Assembly: GCF_900110105.1 (NCBI RefSeq)
Contig: NZ_FOCL01000007.1
Location: 1-64,000 of the forward strand
Direction of reading: 5' to 3'
Origin: Mucilaginibacter gossypiicola
Lineage (GTDB): Bacteria > Bacteroidota > Bacteroidia > Sphingobacteriales > Sphingobacteriaceae
Length of the DNA: 64,000 bases
The position numbers were made by a program, and so were the translations under genes. The notes beneath the pieces were generated by a model. The model worked only from the letters and a program-made list of their open reading frames with translations. It had not been told where the DNA came from and did not search any database. Position 1 is the stretch's first letter. Each line of letters starts with the position of its first letter. Shown here one piece after another: positions 45,701-55,098 of the stretch.

Positions 45701-46471
45701 GAAATCTGTCCCGTTGTTTTCAACCACATAAACATCTGAAGTGCTAAAAAATGGAGCCGCAGTTCCGGATAGGGCTGCGGACAGCGCCACCTGGGTTATC
45801 AAAGCCTTATTATTGGCAACGGTTATCGAAAAACCAAAAACACAAATGCCTTGCTGCGTATAGTAAATGTCATTAACCTCAATGCCATTGTCTTTAGGGA
45901 CGTTATTGCCGGTAACGGTTACAATAGCAGGGTTGGTCCAGGTGTAAGTGGGCCCTGTTATGGTTGTTGTTGCAGTGCTATTAATTTGCGATAAATTAAA
46001 ACTGAAACTGACCGGTGACGGCGTTGGTGCATTCCCGCCCACATCAAAGGTGACAACTAAAAAGAAACTTGCCGGAGTTGCATTGATAGTCTGGGTAAAA
46101 TTGCTTATCGTTAATGTATTTGACCCCGAACCACTAACAGCAAAACTGGTAGAGCTGCCGGTTATAACTGTGCCCGAGCCTGGAGCATAAGTAGCGTTAG
46201 CGCCATTTATGCGTACCAGGGACATGCTGCTGCTGGTTTTAGTGAAATAATTTAAAATGGACTGATCGCAACCAAATGTCAACGATGATAATGTTGAACC
46301 TGTAGGGTCGGTTAAGGTAACACCTAATACTGCGATACGTTGCCCGGCAGATATAGTATTGGGAGACGTTAACCCATTAGTGTTTGCCGTTGCTACTATA
46401 GCCGCCTGCACTTTAATAGTGCTTATCAATATCGCAATAATTAGCAGGTATTTTTGTAAATGTGCTTTCAA
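42701..46471 (-). pseudogene. T9SS-secreted surface protein split by one in-frame TAA
   Basis: Two open stretches, 46471-44654 (605 residues) and 44653-42701 (650 codons), are in the same frame and separated only by TAA at 44654-44656. The first half has a signal peptide (about 1-23, KVQA) and three similar beta-sandwich repeats (each starting near 'VFGFS...NN'). The second half continues with VNNGL, more beta repeats and a T9SS type A domain at the end (VYPNPTANYL). Either half alone lacks an end signal: the first has no CTD, the second no signal peptide. So it is a pseudogene, a read-through gene or a sequencing error. Total 1256 codons before the final stop. Confidence 0.8.
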
Positions 46472-47154
46472 AGCTTAGGGTTTTTTCCTGAGATTTGCAA
46501 AGATGGTGCTAATGGGTAGGTTGTTATTTATTGTGTATGTGGCAGAAAATTGCGCGAAAGGAAAAAGTGAGAAGCGAAGATTTTCTTAATGGTTTAATTA
46601 GATTTAGAGCGTGCTTGATTTATCGTATGGCTTATTAAATGTTGTTTTTATAGATACATTTCAAATATTAGCTGTTCATGGAATGTACAGTTGTTGGCAA
46701 AAATGTATAACAAACGAGAAGCTAATATGAACAGGAAATAGAGCCTTTAGTTATTGAAATTTGGCAAGCTAAAATTTTAATTTAAAATGTGTATTTTTTT
46801 CCCGATAGTGGCAAGGAAATGCACATGTTGAAATTCTTCATTGCTTTATTTGCTCAATTACAGAGATAATTTTATAAAAATAATGGATTTGTTGATTTGT
46901 AATATCTGTTTGATAACCAGATCGTTTTATTGTTGCTAAAGCTGCCTGGTGTTCACAGATATTCGGGGAATAGCGAAATTAGTCTGCAGCCCGATAACAT
47001 GGCATGGTAGCTATACTTGAATGAGGTACTGACCTTTGTTACCGCAAGTGTCGCCACTTTTGAACTTTCGATAGATGTTAAGCGATTACCTGATTCGGGC
47101 CATAGGCGAGGACGCTCATGGCAGCCAGGGGCAGCGCTTAGTTGAATGCGCAAC
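46472..47154. other. Intergenic region with decayed gene pieces
   Basis: No intact gene. Gene-like short readings occur in different minus-strand frames, mainly 46838-46978 and about 46990-47150. The rest is AT-rich and empty. It looks like a degraded gene. Confidence 0.5.
46838..46978 (-). pseudogene. C-terminal remnant of a helical protein
   Basis: 46 open codons after a TAA, ending in TGA at 46838, include EHQAALATIKRSGYQTDIT and QQIHYFYKIISVIEQIKQ: helical, with a natural end, but no start codon. This is the tail of a gene whose upstream part is frame-disrupted. Family unknown. Confidence 0.45.
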
Positions 47155-47655
47155 TTATTTTTGCTTCAATTTCGAAAAGAAACCGGTAATGGTGCCAATG
47201 ACCGCGCATGGCGAATTGGCCGGACAATTGGTAACTGCCGGAACATAAAAAATGTTTCTGTTGCCAGGTTGCCCGTCGGGGCTTATCTCTACAACGTAGG
47301 TTTCCTCACTCATGCCGCCGCAATTGCACTCCCGCTTATTAATGTTTTCGAAGTTTTTGGGTGTCAAATTACCCAGGAATTTGGTCATAGCGGCATCAGC
47401 TATGTATTTACCTTTTTCGGCCGATAAGGATTTGCCTATTTGAACATGCGGTACTTTTTTAAAGTAATAACACTTAGCCGCCAAAAATGCTATCGCTTTA
47501 ACTTTATGGTCTTTTTTGTGGTGCGGATTATACCGGTAGATCACAACAAATTTTGAATTTATATTTGATGGAGATTGGCTGCCGGTTTGAGCAAAAGAAC
47601 TCCCTGTGCTTATGATAAGCAACGCTGTCGATAATATTTTTATAAATATTAGCAT
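47155..47655 (-). CDS. Secreted cysteine-containing protein, unknown
   Basis: 166 residues, signal peptide (about 1-23, SSFAQ). Mature part contains ECNCGG and TNCPANSPC, four cysteines that could form disulphides, and the basic HHKKDHKVK stretch. No family recognised. Lies at the border of the decayed region. Confidence 0.6.
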   Translation of the reverse strand: MLIFIKILSTALLIISTGSSFAQTGSQSPSNINSKFVVIYRYNPHHKKDHKVKAIAFLAAKCYYFKKVPHVQIGKSLSAEKGKYIADAAMTKFLGNLTPKNFENINKRECNCGGMSEETYVVEISPDGQPGNRNIFYVPAVTNCPANSPCAVIGTITGFFSKLKQK

Positions 47656-48106
47656 GGGTTTAAATGGTATTTGCTGGGTACCTCTGTCGACTGCGCCGTA
47701 AACTAATAATTCTTCATTAGCTTAACTAACATATCCGATATGCGTCGGTGTTCTGCATCAAAAGGGGCGTCGTAGTTATGCTCAATTTGATAATTGGTTG
47801 AATAAAATTAGGAATTTATTGGGGGAATGGCAATGGTTAATTGTTGCTGTAAGGTAATGAGTACACTACACTTTTTCCGGCATTACATTCGCGTGCCAGA
47901 TGAGGTGCGGCAGCGAAAGCTGTAAGTCACGATAGGATCTCATTTCTACCTCATCCTTTATATCGCCACTGAATTAATGCAAAGTGTATTTTTTATATGT
48001 ATTGTTAATAAATATTATCTCAAATTAATAGCAAATAATATTGATTAATTGCTTTTTTTACTTACATTGTACTACACAAGTTTCACTCATCCTTAAACCT
48101 TAGGCC
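47656..48106. other. Intergenic region with a possible remnant
   Basis: No intact gene. On the minus strand, 47703-47808 is open for about 34 codons without a start (IEHNYDAPFDAEHRRISDML and VKLMKNY-stop) and looks like a gene tail. The remainder shows nothing clear. Confidence 0.4.
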
Positions 48107-49891
48107 ATGAAAACAATAAAAAGCCTGGACCATTTTTTATTAAAATCACTAACTGTAATAATTTTAATATTTATATCAGTTTCTGTTTTTGGCCAGGCGC
48201 CCGATAATCATTTTTTGAATGCAACAGATTATGGCGTTAGTCCATCCCTGGCAGACAATTATAATAAGTTAGATTCTTTATTTATTAATCACCCCAATTC
48301 AGATATCTATGTTCCTCCGGGTGTATATAAAATTGTTAATGATAGCGTTACACACGGAGGGCAGGGCTATCTGAAAATTCAAAACTACCAGGGGCATTTG
48401 TTATGTGGGGCTAATACCATTTTTCAGTTTCAAAAAGCACAGGGAGGATTTAACTTTTTGGGCGGAACGGGTGCACGATTAGAAAACATCCATGTTGAGT
48501 TTGCGACTCTCCCCAGTACAAGAAATAACCTGCACTCCATTAATGTTGGAATGGCGCAAAATATTGTAGTTAATAATATAACGGTTAATGGAAGCGGAGG
48601 TGTTGGTTTATTATTTAATCTCTGCTATAACCCGCAGGTTTCCAATATTGTGATAACTAATACAATGGCTGATGGGTGCAGTTTTTATTCTTGCCAGAAT
48701 GTTCAATTAAACGGGCTGATAACTAAAAACACAGGGGATGATGCAATGGCTTTTTTTCAGTCCTCAGGTAAACTCCCCTTGGAAAGGGCAACCATAACAA
48801 ATTTAATTCTTAAGCAATCTTATGCCCGTGGTATTGCAATAAACGGCACTTCCGACGTATATATCAGCAATTTTATGATAGATAGTACAAGCGCGGCCGG
48901 AATTTATGTTGCGAAGGAGTCTTCCGTTACTTATCGCCCAACAAACATATTTATCGCTAATGGCAACGTAAGGCATGGCGGTGTACTAACAGGCCGGGGC
49001 GTTACAGGTTCCAAAAACGGTGTTACCGTAACCGGAGCAGGCAGTGTATATCTGAATAATGTCGCGGTAAAACGTTCGCAGGAAAAAGGCTTCTATGTAT
49101 ATAATACAAATTTTATAAACGCCGCTCAAATTGCTGTTGATACCAGTGGTACCCTCGGTGTGGCGATAGATACGAACGTGATGACTGTTTTGAGGAATAT
49201 CACTTCTAAAAATTCGGGTCAGTACGGAATTAAGATAACGAAGAATAAAAATGCGATTGCGGAAAACTTAACTGTTAATAATGCCTGGAAAGATGCCGCC
49301 GTAACCCCTAATCTGCACCGAGCTATATGGTTTGAATCTAACGTGAACTTTTATAGTGATGCATTAACGCTTTTGGATGATGATGCAACTACAACAACTG
49401 CAAGGGCCGACACTGTAGGGGAATACAATACGCTGGGGAGTGGGTATTTTGGAGATATCCAATATATGATTTCAAGTACTTCACCGCAAGTATTTGGGTT
49501 GGTGAGCAGCAGTACCACCGTGAAAACAGGCTTGATAAATCTTTTACCAAAAGGTGGCGTAAAGAATGGCATAGTTTACCAGGGGGATAAATCGCTTCTT
49601 ACAACTGCTGCCGGTACATCCGGGCAATTCCTTAGTAACGCCTCCGGTACTCCTGTCTGGGTAACACCAATAGTACAAGGGCCGTCATCAACCAGTTTTA
49701 CCGGCGCTGCAAGCGTTACGGTTACTTTTACCAGTCCCGGTTTTACGCCATCAAACGTGCTGTGGACACCAACAAATAGTATTGGTACCAGCGGATGGTA
49801 TATAACTGGCATAACAAGTACAAGTTTTACTATAAATTACACAACCACGCCAAGCGGTACGGTAACCGGGAAATACACGTTGATAAAATAA
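48107..49891 (+). CDS. Secreted right-handed beta-helix protein
   Basis: 594 residues. Signal peptide (about 1-29, SVFGQ). Residues about 38-420 show the repeated short-strand pattern of a parallel beta-helix (INVGMAQNIVVNNITVNGSGGVG, QNVQLNGLITKNTGDDAMAF), as in pectate lyase-like and tailspike proteins; no catalytic residues can be assigned. The C-terminus (about 490-594), with GTSGQFLSNASGTPVW and FTPSNVLWTPTNSIGT, resembles phage tail-fibre tips. Likely a glycan-binding or glycan-cleaving surface protein. Confidence 0.78.
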   Translation: MKTIKSLDHFLLKSLTVIILIFISVSVFGQAPDNHFLNATDYGVSPSLADNYNKLDSLFINHPNSDIYVPPGVYKIVNDSVTHGGQGYLKIQNYQGHLLCGANTIFQFQKAQGGFNFLGGTGARLENIHVEFATLPSTRNNLHSINVGMAQNIVVNNITVNGSGGVGLLFNLCYNPQVSNIVITNTMADGCSFYSCQNVQLNGLITKNTGDDAMAFFQSSGKLPLERATITNLILKQSYARGIAINGTSDVYISNFMIDSTSAAGIYVAKESSVTYRPTNIFIANGNVRHGGVLTGRGVTGSKNGVTVTGAGSVYLNNVAVKRSQEKGFYVYNTNFINAAQIAVDTSGTLGVAIDTNVMTVLRNITSKNSGQYGIKITKNKNAIAENLTVNNAWKDAAVTPNLHRAIWFESNVNFYSDALTLLDDDATTTTARADTVGEYNTLGSGYFGDIQYMISSTSPQVFGLVSSSTTVKTGLINLLPKGGVKNGIVYQGDKSLLTTAAGTSGQFLSNASGTPVWVTPIVQGPSSTSFTGAASVTVTFTSPGFTPSNVLWTPTNSIGTSGWYITGITSTSFTINYTTTPSGTVTGKYTLIK

Positions 49892-50196
49892 CACCAGGCA
49901 TAGCCTTGCGGTAGCAAAAAATCTTGTCTGGTGCGGCGACCAATTATTTTACTACTCAATTGGTATTATTCGGCAATAAAGCTACGGTCCTTTATCTATT
50001 TTTTTAATACTTATGCTTTTTCTTAATAGTTTTAATTACTTCTCAGATTTGAACGATATATTTCTACGGGTTTTCATAGGTTTGATAAATCGGATTAGTA
50101 TTTTTTATGACAATCAAACTCTTAGGAATGATATCGTTAATTGCCTTATCTTCTTTTGAAAAATGGACTTTTTTGATTGACAGCCGATAATTAACA
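49892..50196. other. Intergenic, repeat fragment and a 27-codon open frame
   Basis: A copy of the CCTTGCGGTAGC repeat at about 49896-49930. A short reading from ATG 50107 to TAA 50190 (27 residues, signal-like) ends 6 nt before the next gene; it may be a leader peptide or chance. Confidence 0.4.
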
Positions 50197-50523
50197 ATGA
50201 ACACAATAAAAAAAGGAATTTTTTACCTGGTATTTTTTGGTTGTTTGATATTGATCAATTGCTCATTAAAGTATAGAGTTAAGCGGCAAGAGGCACGTAT
50301 ACCTAAAGTCCCTGACGAAAAAACAGCAATAAAAATTGCCGAAGCGGTATGGTTGCCCATTTATGGGGAAAGTATTTATCAAGAGCGCCCTTTTACGGCC
50401 ACTTTAAACAATGGGGTTTGGTACGTTTATGGCTGTAAACCTGATAGCGCCTTAGGCGGAGTGGCAGAAATTAAAATCAGAAAGTCAGATTGTAAGATAC
50501 TTTGGTTTCAGCATCTTAAATAA
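50197..50523 (+). CDS. YbbC/YhhH-type NTF2-fold lipoprotein
   Basis: 108 residues with a lipoprotein signal (LILINC, Cys22). The mature domain (VPDEKTAIKIAEAVWLPIYG, GVWYVYG, GGVAEIKIRKSDCKIL) matches the YbbC/YhhH family (NTF2 fold immunity-type). Members often guard against polymorphic toxins next to Rhs proteins, but no toxin is visible near here, so the role is open. Confidence 0.7.
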   Translation: MNTIKKGIFYLVFFGCLILINCSLKYRVKRQEARIPKVPDEKTAIKIAEAVWLPIYGESIYQERPFTATLNNGVWYVYGCKPDSALGGVAEIKIRKSDCKILWFQHLK

Positions 50524-50762
50524 TTGAAAGACGTTGTACAACGATATCCAGATTGCAGATTTTAGGCATCATTTTTATCCCTTTGCTGGCGTACGCGTGC
50601 CCCATGTGGGTTGTATCCTATCGACGTAAATTGAATTAGGAACTGACCGAAAGTTAAGATGATGGAAATAGTTCAGTGCACCGTTTTGTGCCATTCAGTT
50701 GGAGAGGTTCCTTTGTTTTATATTCGTTCGGGAAATAAGTGTAAGTATAAAGACAACAAAAG

Positions 50763-51155
50763 ATGATTGGTAATAAAACGATTTCGACTGTAACGGATAA
50801 AAGTGAAAATCGCATGCTTTATTGGATGTCTATGTCCTGCGTAATCATCATAGGATTTTTTTGCCGGGATTATATCGCATTGATTTGGTGCCTTTTGGGA
50901 TTTGTAATACTTTTTACTGCAATTTCATACATTTCAAAGACTATAATTTTAACCGGAGATTCAATAATTATTCAGAGTATTTTCGGGAAAGACATAACAA
51001 AAGATAAAAACCAATCTATGCGTTTAACAAACTCTTGGCTTCTGATAAACAGAATGAAATTAGAGTTTACTGATGGTAGTCGATATTTATTCAAGGGAAA
51101 CTCAACTGACGAAGTGGTGAAAGAACTGGCCATAATTATTGCTCAGCGAAAATAG
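50763..51155 (+). CDS. Membrane protein with PH-like soluble end, unknown
   Basis: 130 residues with two membrane helices (about 20-38 and 42-62) and a C-terminal domain with strand pattern (DSIIIQSIFG, MKLEFTDGSRYLF), suggestive of a bacterial PH-like fold. Its ATG overlaps the stop of a 35-codon frame upstream (50659-50766) as ATGA. No family recognised. Confidence 0.6.
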   Translation: MIGNKTISTVTDKSENRMLYWMSMSCVIIIGFFCRDYIALIWCLLGFVILFTAISYISKTIILTGDSIIIQSIFGKDITKDKNQSMRLTNSWLLINRMKLEFTDGSRYLFKGNSTDEVVKELAIIIAQRK

Positions 51156-51212
51156 TTATAAATAACCCTTCGCCTCCTACCGCAAGCAAATTTAAGACAC
51201 ATAGCACAATGA

Positions 51213-51276
51213 CCACAAGGCACAGCCTTGCGGTAGCAAAAAAATTAAAACGCTGCCGCAAGGCTGTGCCTTGTGG
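51213..51276. repeat. 21-bp perfect inverted repeat
   Basis: 51213-51233 pairs exactly with 51256-51276 (core CAAGGCACAGCCTTG). Belongs to the CCGCAAGGC family (also 9161, 49896). Confidence 0.85.
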
Positions 51277-51730
51277 CCCACATGCAAGGTATAATCCAGA
51301 AATGATTAATACCTGAAAGAACCAGTACTATAATTTAATAATATCAGCTTCGCTAATGGTGTCACTATATTGTCAGTGCCCCTTGAGCCTGAAACGCAGA
51401 TTTAAGAAAATCTTAAAAAAAACATAAAAAAATAAGGAAAATGGATGACAGCAGTAAATCTGCGTTTTAATGCTGATTTTTTACTCTAAAAAGTTTTAAG
51501 TGGTGATTGTTAACTATATAGATGTGTTTCAAGTAAAAAGTCAATTATTTGATTACCAAGGCGTTTCATGAAAAAGATGTTCCGCGTTTTCACATTCAAA
51601 ATTTGGAACGCTCTCACTTTAAAAAAAAAGAACACCGGAGATTTTTTTATTTTTTTTCGGGAATCAAAAGATTGGGACAGCCGCTTTGTTACAGTGTATC
51701 CAATACTCATGTAACCGTTTCCTAAACCTT

Positions 51731-51760
51731 TTACCTTTCCCTCAAAAAGTCATACTTTTG
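51731..51760 (+). promoter_or_regulatory. Promoter of purL
   Basis: TTA at 51731, a 19-nt spacer, and TACTTTTG at 51753-51760 fit the Bacteroidota consensus. The leader would be about 25 nt. Confidence 0.6.
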
Positions 51761-51789
51761 CGCATCCTTTAAAATAAAACAATATTACA

Positions 51790-54012
51790 TTGGAGCACCA
51801 GGAATTAACTACCGTTGAAACCGCTAAAGATCTGGGCCTTTTACCCGAAGAATTTGTACGTATAAATGAAATATTAGGACGTGTGCCCAACTTTACCGAG
51901 CTTTCTATTTTCTCGGTTATGTGGAGCGAGCACTGCTCATACAAAAATTCAATCACCTGGCTTAAAACTTTACCTAAGGATAGTCCGCGGATGCTGGCTA
52001 AGGCAGGTGAAGAAAACGCCGGCCTTGTTGACCTTGGCGACGGCATCGGCTGCGCTTTTAAAATTGAATCGCACAATCACCCTTCGGCCCTTGAACCTTA
52101 TCAGGGTGCTGCTACAGGTGTGGGTGGTATCAACCGCGATATATTTACCATGGGCGCAAGGCCTATCGCGCAGCTTAATTCCCTGCGTTTTGGCGACTTA
52201 ACACTCGACAAAACCAAATGGTTAGTTAAAGGTGTAGTTAAAGGCATTAGCCACTATGGTAACGCTTTCGGTATCCCAACAGTAGGCGGCGAATTATTTT
52301 TTGACGATTGTTATAATGTTAACCCGCTGGTTAACGCCATGTCGGCCGGTATTGTTAAGGCCGGCGAAACCGTTTCGGCTACATCATACGGTGTGGGCAA
52401 CCCGGTTTATATAGTTGGTTCGGCTACAGGTAAAGATGGTATCCATGGTGCCGCCTTTGCTTCTAAAGATATTACCGAAGATTCGGTGAACGACCTTCCT
52501 GCTGTACAGGTAGGCGACCCTTTCCAGGAAAAACTATTACTGGAAGCTACACTTGAGGTAATTAAAACCGGTGCCGTTGTTGGTATGCAGGATATGGGCG
52601 CTGCCGGTATCATCTGCTCAAACTCAGAAATGAGCGCCAAAGGTGAGCACGGTATGCGTATCGACCTGGATAAAGTACCAACCCGCCAGGATAATATGAA
52701 ACCTTACGAAATCCTGCTTTCTGAATCACAGGAGCGCATGTTGATCGTAGTTCATAAAGGTCGCGAAAAAGAAGTTGAAGCCATTTTTGATAAATGGGAC
52801 CTGAACTGCGCCATTATTGGTGAGGTTACCGATACCAAACGTTTAGAATATTTTATGCACGGCGAAAAAGTTGCCGATGTACCTGCCGATGACTTGGTAT
52901 TAGGTGGCGGTGCCCCGGTTTACCAGCGCGAATACCGTGAGCCTGCTTACTTTGCCGAAAATCAAAAATTTAATATCGATGACGTTGCCGAGCCTGCAAA
53001 CCTGGTTGAGGTTGCCGAGCATTTGGTTGGTCACCCAAATATTGCTTCAAAACGTTGGGTAACCGATCAGTACGATAGCATGGTAGGCGTACAAACCATG
53101 ACAGCAAACCGTTCATGCGATGCTGCCGTTGTTGCCGTTAAAGACACCGACAAAGCCATCGTATTAACTACCGATTGTAACTCTCGCTACGTTTACGCCG
53201 ACCCATACAAAGGTACTGCTATTGCCGTTGCCGAAGCTGCACGTAACATTACCTGTGCCGGCGGTGAGCCTGTGGCTATTACCAACTGCTTAAACTTTGG
53301 TAACCCTTACATCCCTGAAGTTTACTGGCAGTTTGTAAGCGCCATTAAAGGTATGGGTGATGCCTGCCGTAAATTTGAAACCCCTGTTACCGGTGGTAAC
53401 GTGAGTTTTTACAACCAGTCGGCAGATGGTGGTTCGGTGTTCCCTACGCCAACTATTGGCATGCTGGGTGTGATGGACAACGTTGATAACATCATGACTG
53501 CCGACTTTAAACAGCCCGGCGACCAGATCTATCTGATAGGCGAATCGGTTAATGATATCGCTTCATCACAATACCTTGCATCATGGCATAAAATCACCAA
53601 AGCCCCTGCACCGTACTTCGATATCGATAAAGAGTACGATATGCAGCAAACCGTTAAGGAACTGATTGCACACAAAGTGATTGAATCGGCTCATGATGTT
53701 GCTGATGGTGGTTTATACATTGCCCTGTTAGAGTCATCAATGCCTAATGGCCTTGGTTTCGAGATTGCTTCTGACGATAGTATTCGTAAAGATGCTTTCC
53801 TGTTTGGCGAAGCACAAGGCAGGGTGGTGGTAAGTGTTGCCCCTGAAGAAGAAGAGCGTTTTGTTGAGGTGATGGCTACCAGCGAGGTGGAGTTTACCTT
53901 GTTAGGCACAGTAACCAACGGCGCTTTAACTGTCGACGAAGAAGCTTTTGGTCATGTTACTGATCTGAAAATGGTTCACGATAATATCCTTCACGGTATT
54001 TTAGGAGAATAA
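51790..54012 (+). CDS. purL: Phosphoribosylformylglycinamidine synthase, small type
   Basis: 740 residues, the size of the PurL used with separate PurS and PurQ. It turns FGAR, glutamine and ATP into FGAM. Motifs include MWSEHCSYKNS (catalytic His), KIESHNHPSALEPYQGAATGVGG and CSNSEMSAKGEHG. I accept a TTG start: there is no ATG in frame before conserved sequence and the promoter is well placed. The last base of its stop codon is the first base of the next gene's ATG, so the two are translationally coupled. Confidence 0.95.
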   Translation: MEHQELTTVETAKDLGLLPEEFVRINEILGRVPNFTELSIFSVMWSEHCSYKNSITWLKTLPKDSPRMLAKAGEENAGLVDLGDGIGCAFKIESHNHPSALEPYQGAATGVGGINRDIFTMGARPIAQLNSLRFGDLTLDKTKWLVKGVVKGISHYGNAFGIPTVGGELFFDDCYNVNPLVNAMSAGIVKAGETVSATSYGVGNPVYIVGSATGKDGIHGAAFASKDITEDSVNDLPAVQVGDPFQEKLLLEATLEVIKTGAVVGMQDMGAAGIICSNSEMSAKGEHGMRIDLDKVPTRQDNMKPYEILLSESQERMLIVVHKGREKEVEAIFDKWDLNCAIIGEVTDTKRLEYFMHGEKVADVPADDLVLGGGAPVYQREYREPAYFAENQKFNIDDVAEPANLVEVAEHLVGHPNIASKRWVTDQYDSMVGVQTMTANRSCDAAVVAVKDTDKAIVLTTDCNSRYVYADPYKGTAIAVAEAARNITCAGGEPVAITNCLNFGNPYIPEVYWQFVSAIKGMGDACRKFETPVTGGNVSFYNQSADGGSVFPTPTIGMLGVMDNVDNIMTADFKQPGDQIYLIGESVNDIASSQYLASWHKITKAPAPYFDIDKEYDMQQTVKELIAHKVIESAHDVADGGLYIALLESSMPNGLGFEIASDDSIRKDAFLFGEAQGRVVVSVAPEEEERFVEVMATSEVEFTLLGTVTNGALTVDEEAFGHVTDLKMVHDNILHGILGE

Positions 54013-54401
54013 TGTTAAAACTAAATAGGGTACATCATATTGCTATCATCTGTTCAGATTACGCAAAATCCAAACAGTTCTATACCGAGGTGCTCGGCTT
54101 AAAAATAGTTCGCGAAGTTTATCGTGAACTACGACAATCATACAAGCTTGATCTGGAAGTGGGCGGTCTCTACCAGATCGAGCTTTTTTCTTTTCCCAAT
54201 CCACCTGCAAGGCCATCCCGGCCCGAAGCTGCAGGCCTGCGTCATTTGGCTTTTGAGGTTGATGATTTGGATGAAGCCGTAGCACATATAGCTTCATTTG
54301 GTGTGGATGTAGAGCCGATTCGTGTAGACGAATGCACGGATAAACGCTTTACCTTTTTTGCAGATCCGGATGGTTTACCGCTGGAGTTGTACGAGCGATA
54401 G
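54012..54401 (+). CDS. VOC-family protein (YaeR/GloA2-like)
   Basis: 129 residues with the vicinal oxygen chelate fold: RVHHIAIICSDYAKSKQFY, a metal His at the start, Glu in QIELFSFP, His in LRHLAFEVDD and Glu in PLELYE. The set of ligands fits a metal-dependent lyase/dioxygenase such as YaeR; the substrate is unknown. Its start overlaps the stop of purL by one base. Confidence 0.88.
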   Translation: MLKLNRVHHIAIICSDYAKSKQFYTEVLGLKIVREVYRELRQSYKLDLEVGGLYQIELFSFPNPPARPSRPEAAGLRHLAFEVDDLDEAVAHIASFGVDVEPIRVDECTDKRFTFFADPDGLPLELYER

Positions 54402-54503
54402 ATAATCAGATTTCGGCATCCCAAAGGACAGGTCTGTTTCGTTTTTAAAATAACCTTTGTTGTTATTAACGATAACCGTCGCGCTCTTGGCCGCGCGGGG
54501 CCA

Positions 54504-54531
54504 GTTACTTTTGTCTTGACACAAAAGTAAC
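54504..54531. repeat. Perfect hairpin GTTACTTTTGT
   Basis: 11-bp arms with loop CTTGAC. Flanked by GTCAAG-rich text; part of a repeat type seen widely in the phylum. Confidence 0.7.
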
Positions 54532-54800
54532 CAAAAAGTCAAGTCAGCAGAGAGGCTTCTTTGCGCTCGCCCTGCGCTATGCCCTTGCTTCGGCCTTTGC
54601 CCCGCAAATCGAGCAGAACCACGGGCTGCAATTATTTTGCCCCGCTTCGCCCGCACTTAACTCATGCTTCTGCAAAAACTTGCTATGCCCCTGCAGCCGC
54701 ACAAGGCCACCATTGTTCTGCCCGCTTTCGCCCGAAGCTTTCCTGCTGACGGCGGAAGCAGATGCAAGAAATCAAGAGGTAAGAGACAAGACTTAAAACC

Positions 54801-54884
54801 ATGTCATTGCGCAGCGCGGCAACCGCACGGAAGCAAAGCCGCCCTGTATAGTATGCGATTGCCACGCTGCGCTCGCAATGACAT
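54801..54884. repeat. Palindromic repeat (GTCATTGCG family)
   Basis: ATGTCATTGCG at the left and CGCAATGACAT at the right, enclosing GGCAA/TTGCC. Same end sequences as 22623-22736. Confidence 0.75.
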
Positions 54885-55098
54885 ATTATTGTTACTAATC
54901 CCCAAGCAAAAGCGGGCAAAGGCCTGACAAAAAAGCGGGCCTGGGAGTATGGCCTGCGGGGGGAAGCATTTTTTTGTCTTGATTTTTGTTTCTTTTTATC
55001 AAGAAAAAGAAAAAGCCCTTCCCGCGGCGAATGAGCGGGCCAATGTTGTTATTTAGTAGTAATATAGTTTATTCCCAACGAATAGATAACTTCGCCAA

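Larger units (their letters stand above)
51156..51789. other. Intergenic with 21-bp inverted repeat and purL promoter
   Basis: No gene. Besides the inverted repeat at 51213-51276, there is a 13-bp pair AAACGCAGATTTA/TAAATCTGCGTTT at 51392-51404 and 51455-51467, and the purL promoter at its right end. Confidence 0.55.
54402..55098. other. Repeat-rich intergenic region
   Basis: Several short open readings exist on both strands but none has protein-like composition; they arise from GC-rich repeats. It carries an 11-bp perfect hairpin (54504-54531), a GTCATTGCG palindrome (54801-54884) and further short repeats. Confidence 0.65.

Noticed and set aside
46953..47153. 66-codon minus-strand reading directly after the secreted protein gene
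   Set aside because: It starts only at TTG, overlaps other equally gene-like frames and ends without domain sense; treated as part of a decayed region.
50107..50190. 27-codon open frame considered as a stand-alone gene
   Set aside because: Too short and without conserved features; kept only as a possible leader peptide in the findings.
51510..51710. 66-codon minus-strand reading in front of purL
   Set aside because: Lys/Phe-rich text from AT-rich DNA (polyF stretch), no motif and no neighbour logic.
54402..55098. Several 60-95 codon readings between the VOC gene and trmN6
   Set aside because: They lie in GC-rich palindromic repeats and show Cys/Arg/Ala-rich, non-protein-like composition.
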